From Methanobacteriota archaeon (GTDB lineage Archaea; Halobacteriota; Methanomicrobia; Methanomicrobiales; Methanospirillaceae), in assembly GCA_009779205.1 (NCBI GenBank), contig WRER01000087.1, positions 1 to 5,120 of the forward strand: a DNA stretch of 5,120 bases, in the 5' to 3' direction. The translations under genes were made by a program, and so were the position numbers. Of the stretch, positions 1 through 5,120 are shown in pieces; position 1 is the stretch's first letter; every line of letters begins with the position of its first letter. A model generated the notes under the pieces. The model searched no databases, was not told where the DNA came from, and saw only the letters and a program-made list of their open reading frames with translations.

Positions 1-22
1 GTAATAAAAATTTGTTGCCTTA

Positions 23-48
23 TATTTACACTTGTATTTCGACACTTG
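23..48. repeat. Short imperfect tandem repeat near the left edge
   Basis: TATTTACACTTG (23-34) is followed directly by TATTTCGACACTTG (35-48), the same 12 bases with a CG inserted. Two adjacent copies in a non-coding region could be a regulator binding site upstream of a gene to the left, or slippage. Only two copies exist, so significance is limited. Confidence 0.4.
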
Positions 49-101
49 CACAAAAAGGATAAAAGGAGCCTCTTTTCTCATTTACTGCATGTATAAGTAA
101 T

Positions 102-116
102 GTTTTATTATATGTG
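102..116 (-). promoter_or_regulatory. TATA-like element for a possible gene left of the window
   Basis: On the minus strand this reads CACATATAATAAAAC, resembling the archaeal TATA box. No gene starts within the remaining 100 bases, so it would serve a gene beginning beyond the left edge with a long leader, or be incidental A+T-rich sequence. A second TATA-like stretch, AAATATAA, occurs nearer the edge (about 21-28). Confidence 0.2.
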
Positions 117-126
117 GAATCAAGTT

Positions 127-154
127 CTCACTTAAATGGAATGGTAAAAGTGAG
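127..154. repeat. 7-bp inverted repeat downstream of mutS
   Basis: CTCACTT (127-133) and AAGTGAG (148-154) are perfect reverse complements with a 14-base spacer. The element lies in the non-coding stretch past mutS, just beyond the T6 run in the direction of mutS transcription. It may be a 3' hairpin of the mutS message or an operator near a promoter reading leftward. Length and loop are such that chance occurrence is possible. Confidence 0.4.
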
Positions 155-166
155 TGATTTAAACAC

Positions 167-172
167 AAAAAA
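167..172 (-). terminator. Candidate T-tract terminator of mutS
   Basis: About 50 bases past the mutS stop the minus strand has six consecutive T residues flanked by ACAC and GTGT, which can pair as a 4-bp stem around the T run. Archaeal transcription often ends at T-rich tracts without a strong hairpin, so this is the best placed terminator candidate for the marker protein 8 gene and mutS. The evidence is a short run in A+T-rich DNA only. Confidence 0.35.
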
Positions 173-220
173 GTGTCAGTGCACATATTTTCACGGTTTT
201 CGTTCCTTTCGTGGTTCATT

Positions 221-2956
221 TTATAGTTTCCGAGGCAATTTAATACTATTACAAAGATCCGAGAGTATCGTCAATGCATCTATCGGTCGAAGTGTATCTG
301 GATCTATCTCCTTCAGCCTTGAAAGTGCTGCCTCTTCCTCTGCTGAATGCTGCGTTCTCGGCTCATCAACAAGTACCATCTGCGTATACTGCTTCACCCC
401 GATAGCTTCATCCCCACTTAATACGTGCTTTAAAACCTCTGTCGCCCGATCACAGACCTTTTTTGGAACACCTGCAAGAATCGCAACATGAATACCATAA
501 CTCCTATCTGTCGCACCCGGAATCAGACGGCGTAAAAAGACAACATCAGATCCTGTATCTTTCACTGCAAAATGCCAGTTTGAGACTCGTTTCAACTCAG
601 ATTCGATTCCTATAATCTCATGAAAATGCGTTGCAAACAAGGTCTTTGGCCCACTGGATCGCTTTCCATGCAAGAACTCAAGCACTGCCTTTGCAATACT
701 ATATCCATCAAGCGTACTTGTTCCTCTGCCAATCTCATCAAGAATAATAAGACTTCTGTTGGTTGCAGAATGCAGAATGGATGCTAATTCCCGCATTTCT
801 ACCATAAATGTACTCCGACCAGATGCCAAGTCATCGAATGCACCAACCCGTGTGCATATTCGATCAACAATACCTATTCGTGCATAATCGCAGGCAACAA
901 AACATCCTGCCTGCGCCATAATAACTGCATGGCAGATACTTCGCATATATGTCGATTTTCCAGCCATATTCGCGCCGGTAATAATACAGATCTGGTTTTT
1001 ATCGTGCTGCATCTCACAGTCATTCGGGACGAATGCCATCCCTCCAAGCACCTGCTCGACAACGCAGTGCCGGACAGAGCGAAGCAGAAGTGTTCCATCA
1101 TCTGTAAGATCCGGGCGAACATATCTGAACTTATGTGCTATCTCTGCAAATGAGGTACATACATCAAGTGCAGCAAGACCCTTTGAAATCTCTTGGATCT
1201 GTGAGATATATGCACGAAGTCGCTCCACAATCTCTGCATACAGCTCCTGTTCAAGTGCAGAGAACCGCTCATCAGCAGTCACAACCTCTGCTGCAAGCTC
1301 TCGAAGGCGTGGAACAGTGTATCGCTCTGCATTTGCCATAGTCTGACGCCGTTCGTAATCCTCTGGAACAGATGAGATCTGGGTCTTTGTGACTTCGATG
1401 AAATACCCAAAAACAGCATTATACTTCACTTTCAGAGATTTAATTCCTGTACGCTCTCTCTCTTCCTGTTCCAGATCAGATATCCACTGCCTGCCATTTG
1501 TTACAATATCACGGATATGATCCAGCTCAGTGTGATATCCTTCCCGTATCATACCCCCTTTTCTGGCAAGTGCAGGTGGTTCATCTGTAATTGCCTCATC
1601 AATCAGGGTGATTGCACCTTCAGGCACACAAATCTGTATGAGTGCATCTTGAAGTGCGAGTGGGAGATCGCAGCGTGCAGATTCAAACAATGCCTGCACA
1701 TGCTGTGCGGTAATCAATGCATTTTTCAGTGTTACCAGATCCCGTGGACTTGCATTCCCATAGCTGATCCTTCCAGCTATTCGTTCGATATCAGGATATC
1801 GCGATAAGTGGGCTTGCATCTCAAGCCGCGTTGGTGTATGTTCATGCAGCCAGGAGACCGCATCCAAACGTTCTTCTATTCTTGCAACATGCGCAAGTGG
1901 AATCGTTATCCAACGACGAATGAGACGTTTTCCCATCGGAGTTTTTGTCAAATCAATCGTTTCAATAAGTGTTCCAGCCTCAGTTCTATCTGAGATACTT
2001 TTTATGATCTCCAGATTGCGAAGCGCAACACTGTCAAGCACCATATGATCCGGAGGAACGCGCGCAAGTGGATGCAGATGGCTCAGATCATTGAATTGCG
2101 TCTTTCTCGCGTATGTAATCGCGGCTCCCGCAGCTTGGATTGCAGGGATAGCATTTGTGCATCCAAATGATGCAACAATCTCTTCAAAATCAATGCCATG
2201 ATCTGCTGCCTGCCTGGCAAGGAGCTCATATGCAGATTCATAGGAAAATATGTCAGCATCACAGCGAGTGAGGACAACCCCATTTGCAAATAAAGCACTG
2301 CACAATAGAGTAGAATCTCCATTCGCAACAATACATTCTACAGGGGAAAATGCTGAGATCTCTGCAAGAATGGAATTGTAAAAAAAGTTCTCACAATCTT
2401 TTTCTTTCGTTTGTAAGAGATCAGGAGCTTCAATTGTTGTTGCATAGAACTCTCCGGTCGAGATCTCAAGAAATGCAATACCAAGGCTTCGTCTTTCTCT
2501 CCTGACCTTCCTCCCTCCATCATCTTGTTCTCCAGCCTTATTCTCGCATAAAGCCATTAAAAAACGAGAACGATCAGATGAGAGCAAGTTTGCATCAATA
2601 ACTGTTCCCGGTGTAATGACTCGAACAACATCTCGCTTTACGACGCCTTTCGCTTTCTTTGGATCCTCGGTCTGCTCACAGAGTGCAACCTTGTATCCTT
2701 TCTGAATCATGCGACCGAGATATGTCTCAACCGCGTGGTGTGGAACACCTGCAAGAGGAATAGGATCTCCATTTATCATCTTTCCCCTGGATGTCAGGGT
2801 GATTTCAAGTTCACGAGCACATATTTCTGCATCTTCGTAAAATGTCTCATAAAAATCACCCATTCTAAAAAAGATAATACAATCAGGGTACTGTTCTTTT
2901 GCAGCATAGTATTGCTGCATTGCAGGAGTAGCCTTTTCGCGTTCTATATCTGTCAT
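221..2956 (-). CDS. mutS: DNA mismatch repair protein MutS (bacterial-type MutS1)
   Basis: MutS binds mispaired or looped DNA as a dimer and, on ATP exchange, becomes a sliding clamp that recruits MutL. At 911 residues it is somewhat longer than E. coli MutS (853). The mismatch-binding domain (about 10-120) has the FYE wedge motif in GDFYETFY, with Phe35 and Glu37. The connector domain (about 125-290) contains a charged insert at 139-157. The lever and clamp domains run from about 300 to 600, with ALRNLEI at 311-317 and TPMGKRLIRRW at 339-349. The ATPase domain has Walker A GANMAGKST (661-669, Lys667), signature DDLASGRST (708-716), Walker B with Asp740-Glu741 in LDEIGRGTSTLDG, and ATHFHEI. 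The C-terminus has a likely clamp-binding site TQMVLV (858-863) and an IDPDTLRPIDAL tail like that of bacterial MutS. The ATG start places the N-terminus as in homologues; no clear Shine-Dalgarno precedes it, so coupling to the gene 9 bases upstream is likely. The family is known; horizontal origin from bacteria is inferred. Confidence 0.97.
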   Translation of the reverse strand: MTDIEREKATPAMQQYYAAKEQYPDCIIFFRMGDFYETFYEDAEICARELEITLTSRGKMINGDPIPLAGVPHHAVETYLGRMIQKGYKVALCEQTEDPKKAKGVVKRDVVRVITPGTVIDANLLSSDRSRFLMALCENKAGEQDDGGRKVRRERRSLGIAFLEISTGEFYATTIEAPDLLQTKEKDCENFFYNSILAEISAFSPVECIVANGDSTLLCSALFANGVVLTRCDADIFSYESAYELLARQAADHGIDFEEIVASFGCTNAIPAIQAAGAAITYARKTQFNDLSHLHPLARVPPDHMVLDSVALRNLEIIKSISDRTEAGTLIETIDLTKTPMGKRLIRRWITIPLAHVARIEERLDAVSWLHEHTPTRLEMQAHLSRYPDIERIAGRISYGNASPRDLVTLKNALITAQHVQALFESARCDLPLALQDALIQICVPEGAITLIDEAITDEPPALARKGGMIREGYHTELDHIRDIVTNGRQWISDLEQEERERTGIKSLKVKYNAVFGYFIEVTKTQISSVPEDYERRQTMANAERYTVPRLRELAAEVVTADERFSALEQELYAEIVERLRAYISQIQEISKGLAALDVCTSFAEIAHKFRYVRPDLTDDGTLLLRSVRHCVVEQVLGGMAFVPNDCEMQHDKNQICIITGANMAGKSTYMRSICHAVIMAQAGCFVACDYARIGIVDRICTRVGAFDDLASGRSTFMVEMRELASILHSATNRSLIILDEIGRGTSTLDGYSIAKAVLEFLHGKRSSGPKTLFATHFHEIIGIESELKRVSNWHFAVKDTGSDVVFLRRLIPGATDRSYGIHVAILAGVPKKVCDRATEVLKHVLSGDEAIGVKQYTQMVLVDEPRTQHSAEEEAALSRLKEIDPDTLRPIDALTILSDLCNSIKLPRKL

Positions 2957-2965
2957 ACAAGGAAA

Positions 2966-3862
2966 CTAGATAAGAGGTGTTGGCCCTCTTTCCTGTACTG
3001 GCAATGTTGCGTTTGTAACAACGAGTTGGCGGGAAATATCTATGAGGCGTCGAAGGAGGATCTCTTTTCCTTCTTTTGTTAATACAAATACGGGGACGCC
3101 AGTTCCTGCTTGCATGAGGGCTTTTTTCCCGCATATCTCACGAATTGTCTTTGAGGCACAACCTGTCACCAGATCAGCGTGTGATGCAAGTGCTGTTGCT
3201 TCTGCGTCAGATGATCCTGTTGAATGCACTCCAATGACAACAGCGTCAGGGCAGATCTTTTTGATCTCTTCAGCATCACTTCCAGACACAACAGTCACTG
3301 CCGGCTTTGTAAATCCTTTTTTTAGTGCAAGTTCCACACCATCGACTGCATTTATTCTGGCAGTATGTGGATCAAGTACATACCCTCCACCAGCGATGAT
3401 ACCCTCAATAACTGATGCATATGGGACTGTTTTTACAAGTCCAGACATTCTTCCCCCAATACCTTGTGCCATGCGTGGGTCTGTTACGATAACCGTGCCT
3501 GCTCCGTCACAGGCGATGACTGCAGCATCGATGAGGACCTTACTTTGTTCTCCAAGAGCTGATGATATGATCTCTGATGCTCCAAATCCAACAAATGCAT
3601 CATCTGAGTACAATTCTCTGTCTGGTGTACACATGCCAAATGTCTGAATTCGCATCTCGATGTTTTTTGCAACTGCATCTGGGCGGATCTCTTCGACAGG
3701 CACAGCAAATCGCTTGGCAAGTGGACAGTCCTGGATTATTCCCTCACTGACCTCTGCGACCTTGCCATCTCGAACAACTACTCTGCACTTTCCTATGGCC
3801 TCAATAATGTGTTCATCATTGCTCAACTGATTGTTAGAACTCGTAGTGGAATTGTTTGTCAT
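2966..3862 (-). CDS. Methanogenesis marker protein 8 (DUF2099 family)
   Basis: A 298-residue protein recognised as methanogenesis marker protein 8 (DUF2099), a family found almost only in methanogens and therefore thought to serve methanogenesis, for example cofactor or methyl-coenzyme M reductase maturation; I know of no proven reaction. After a Ser/Asn/Thr-rich start (residues 2-15), the conserved body begins at DEHIIEAIGKC. Distinctive segments are FGMCTPDRELY (about 75-85), DGAGTVIVTDP (119-129) and QGIGGRMSGL (133-142). Cysteines at 26, 46, 78 and 118, with others near the C-terminus, are candidate metal or redox ligands, but that is inference. No signal peptide or membrane segment is visible, so it is probably cytoplasmic. 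I chose the ATG because GAGAGA lies just upstream. An in-frame TTG four codons earlier (3874) and another at codon 13 (3826) are alternatives; the latter would give a more family-like N-terminus. Stop is TAG. mutS follows after 9 bases, suggesting co-transcription. Confidence 0.9.
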   Translation of the reverse strand: MTNNSTTSSNNQLSNDEHIIEAIGKCRVVVRDGKVAEVSEGIIQDCPLAKRFAVPVEEIRPDAVAKNIEMRIQTFGMCTPDRELYSDDAFVGFGASEIISSALGEQSKVLIDAAVIACDGAGTVIVTDPRMAQGIGGRMSGLVKTVPYASVIEGIIAGGGYVLDPHTARINAVDGVELALKKGFTKPAVTVVSGSDAEEIKKICPDAVVIGVHSTGSSDAEATALASHADLVTGCASKTIREICGKKALMQAGTGVPVFVLTKEGKEILLRRLIDISRQLVVTNATLPVQERGPTPLI

Positions 3863-3916
3863 GGTATCTCTCAAAAAAGAATTATGAATTCGAATGAAAC
3901 AGAATTTGGTATCAGA
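3863..3916 (-). promoter_or_regulatory. 54-base A+T-rich spacer, possible promoter/terminator before the marker protein 8 gene
   Basis: This spacer separates the PKD-protein stop from the marker protein 8 start. Read on the minus strand it has an A+T-rich segment AATTCATAAT (3890-3881), about 20-28 bases before the ATG, which is only a weak TATA-box candidate. A T6 run follows (3878-3873), of the sort that can end archaeal transcripts, and then the GAGAGA ribosome-binding candidate. The spacer is wide enough for a separate transcription unit, but no element matches a consensus well, and read-through from the PKD gene is equally possible. Confidence 0.3.
3867..3872 (-). promoter_or_regulatory. 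Probable weak Shine-Dalgarno for the marker protein 8 gene
   Basis: On the minus strand GAGAGA sits four bases before the ATG at 3862 and is a partial match to the archaeal GGAGGTGA consensus. It supports the ATG over the TTG at 3874, which has only a T-rich stretch upstream. The match is weak, so this is a pointer, not proof of the start. Confidence 0.4.
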
Positions 3917-3932
3917 TTATGCTATCTGATAC
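3909..3932. repeat. Perfect 9-bp inverted repeat spanning the PKD gene stop codon
   Basis: GTATCAGAT (3909-3917) and ATCTGATAC (3924-3932) are exact reverse complements separated by a 6-base loop. The repeat covers the last few codons and the TAA stop of the PKD-protein gene and reaches into the spacer before the marker protein 8 gene. As RNA it would form a compact hairpin at the 3' end of the PKD message. It could stabilise or end that transcript, or be a DNA site for a dimeric regulator. No immediate T run follows; a T6 lies about 31 bases further downstream (3873-3878). Confidence 0.6.
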
Positions 3933-5120
3933 GAGCCAATACCACCCTGATAGTTTAGGGCATTGACTGATTTCTTGTAGCTCATTTTTCCTGTAGAATC
4001 AGGGCCGAGAGATAACAATACCATTTGTGGCGTTGTTGTGGATCCAATCGGCTGTGAATCAATGAAGAGGCTTGTATATTGATCTCCTGCTGGAATTCTG
4101 ATTGCAAGCGTGGACTTGTAACTGTCAAACCCTCCTATGCGTACGCTGTTTATCGATCCTCGTGCAATGAATATATTATTCACGATCAATGTCACATCAG
4201 CGAACTGGAAATCATGAAGTGCATTATTTATGATATATATCTGTCCACCTTGTGATCCATCATTTACAATGAACTGCACGATATCTCCAACCTCAAAGTC
4301 TACGTTCCTGCCAGCTATCTTTACAAAACTCGGGCCTTGTAATACTCGAAGTGTGATGGATCCCTCATCAACAAGATATCCGGTTCGACTTTCCGATAAA
4401 AAGACATCATGCAGCGTTGGTGATCGAATAGTTATATATTCGTCTTTAATTTCTTTGCTCGCTCCATATGCATTTGTTACAATAAGGCCAACTGTGTAGA
4501 CTCCCGGATTTTGATATATGTGGAATGGATTCTTTTCACTTGCGGCTGCACCGTCTCCAAAACTCCATTCCCAGTTCCTTGGCGAACCTGTTGAGAGGTC
4601 CGTAAAGACAACAGTCAGCGGAGCGTATCCATCTGTTGGATCAGCAAAGAATTCTGCTACCGGTGGTGATCCAATCGTGATGAATCCTTCAATTTCTTTA
4701 TAATCGGTGTGATATTGGTTTGAGGCTCGCAGGCTTACATCATATGATCCTGGCACGAAATAGGTGTGAATTGGATTTTTCTGATCAGATGTCATTCCAT
4801 CTCCAAAATTCCACAGATATTGGGAAGGAGCGCCCCGTGAGAGATCCCAGAACTGTACCGTCAGTGGTGGGTCTCCAATTCTGACATCTGATGAAAAATC
4901 AGCAGCAATGGGAATAAGAAGATTTGCATCTTCTTGTATGACTTCTATTGTGGTTGGTTCAGGTGTTGGAGAAAATGTTGCAAGGGTGACAACCTGAAGT
5001 GGGGCCAGTTCTACTTTTTCGGGAGGTGCAAAGCTGACTCTATCTTGCAGCAGCTCCTTTTTGTTCCGCTGTGTTAACGTATATACTTCAACAGTCCGTA
5101 TCTGGTTGGCATGTGGGTAC
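3917..5120 (-). CDS. PKD-domain surface/secreted protein, 5' end beyond the window
   Basis: The frame is open from its TAA stop to the right edge, giving 400 visible residues; the true start and any signal peptide lie beyond the window. Counting from the first complete codon at the edge, residues 1-71 are a linker region with a Pro/Thr-rich stretch (FSPTPEPTT), followed by two PKD domains. PKD1 (about 72-149) has WNFGDG at 103-108 and NPIHTYFVPGSYDVSL. PKD2 (about 155-232) has WSFGDG at 185-190 and NPFHIYQNPGVYTVGL. Residues 235-400 form a Gly/Ile/Val-rich, beta-looking C-terminal region that I do not recognise, ending in SYQIA. PKD domains are immunoglobulin-like beta-sandwiches common in archaeal cell-surface proteins, where they act as spacers or in protein and carbohydrate contacts. 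No catalytic domain is visible. The first ATG in this frame (4795) lies immediately after the FGDG motif of PKD1, so it cannot be the real start. Export is inferred from domain content, not seen. Confidence 0.88.
   Translation of the reverse strand, partial: YPHANQIRTVEVYTLTQRNKKELLQDRVSFAPPEKVELAPLQVVTLATFSPTPEPTTIEVIQEDANLLIPIAADFSSDVRIGDPPLTVQFWDLSRGAPSQYLWNFGDGMTSDQKNPIHTYFVPGSYDVSLRASNQYHTDYKEIEGFITIGSPPVAEFFADPTDGYAPLTVVFTDLSTGSPRNWEWSFGDGAAASEKNPFHIYQNPGVYTVGLIVTNAYGASKEIKDEYITIRSPTLHDVFLSESRTGYLVDEGSITLRVLQGPSFVKIAGRNVDFEVGDIVQFIVNDGSQGGQIYIINNALHDFQFADVTLIVNNIFIARGSINSVRIGGFDSYKSTLAIRIPAGDQYTSLFIDSQPIGSTTTPQMVLLSLGPDSTGKMSYKKSVNALNYQGGIGSYQIA

Larger units (their letters stand above)
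1..220. other. Non-coding region left of mutS
   Basis: No reading frame here has coding character: the frame that crosses it on the plus strand runs on antisense to the mutS 3' end and has no recognisable domain. I find no tRNA, rRNA or CRISPR pattern. The region is A+T-rich and holds the T6 run, inverted repeat, TATA-like sequence and tandem repeat listed separately. It is best read as the mutS 3' flank plus upstream DNA of a neighbour outside the window. Confidence 0.6.

Noticed and set aside
1..220. tRNA, small structured RNA or CRISPR repeat in the left non-coding stretch
   Set aside because: No cloverleaf, GTTCRAATC-type TPsiC arm, or regularly spaced repeat could be found; the repeats present are short and only two copies.
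114..491. Open plus-strand frame of 125 codons crossing the mutS 3' end
   Set aside because: Most of it is antisense to mutS, the product is a low-complexity Ser-rich string, and there is no start-site support.
655..985. MutS as a MutS2 or other MutS-like paralogue
   Set aside because: The N-terminal mismatch-binding domain with Phe-X-Glu is present and there is no C-terminal Smr domain, which fits mismatch-repair MutS1 rather than MutS2.
2883..3134. Overlapping minus-strand frame of 83 codons across the junction of the two genes
   Set aside because: It is an out-of-frame shadow of the marker protein 8 3' end and mutS 5' end, with no family resemblance.
3042..3647. Open plus-strand frame of 201 codons
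   Set aside because: It is antisense to the marker protein 8 gene, has no recognisable domain or ribosome-binding site, and the minus-strand frame is a clear family match.
3917..4795. A 292-residue PKD protein starting at the ATG at 4795
   Set aside because: This ATG follows directly on the FGDG motif of the first PKD domain, and the same frame continues upstream without a stop to the window edge, so the start is internal.

Overview
The window most likely comes from a methanogenic archaeon, probably of the order Methanomicrobiales. Three things point there. One gene encodes methanogenesis marker protein 8 (DUF2099), a family essentially confined to methanogens. A surface protein carries PKD domains with WNFGDG/WSFGDG signatures, a common architecture in Methanomicrobia. 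A bacterial-type MutS is also present, and such MutS proteins occur in only some archaea, including Methanomicrobia and haloarchaea. Base composition looks moderate (mid-40s % GC by eye). I cannot fix the genus; a Methanospirillum- or Methanocalculus-like organism would fit.

All three genes lie on the minus strand, so transcription runs from right to left. At the right edge (3917-5120) is the 3' part of a gene for a secreted or surface PKD-domain protein. At least 400 residues are visible, and the start lies outside the window. A 54-base spacer follows. It holds part of an inverted repeat that spans the PKD stop codon, an A+T-rich stretch and a T6 run. Next is the marker protein 8 gene (2966-3862). 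Nine bases after its TAG stop, and in the same reading frame, mutS begins (221-2956). The left 220 bases hold no convincing gene. They contain a T6 run and an inverted repeat downstream of mutS, TATA-like sequences and a short imperfect tandem repeat. They look like a mutS 3' end plus the promoter region of something further left.

The marker protein 8 gene and mutS are probably co-transcribed, but no functional link between a methanogenesis-associated protein and mismatch repair is established; the pairing may simply be local gene order. MutS has the full set of mismatch-recognition and ATPase motifs and should be active. No mutL is visible. The PKD gene is probably a separate unit that happens to lie upstream.

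I see no defence system, mobile element, CRISPR array, tRNA or rRNA. The least explained parts are the C-terminal domain of the PKD protein, the inverted repeat at its stop codon, and the mutS linkage with its retained bacterial-style clamp-binding site.
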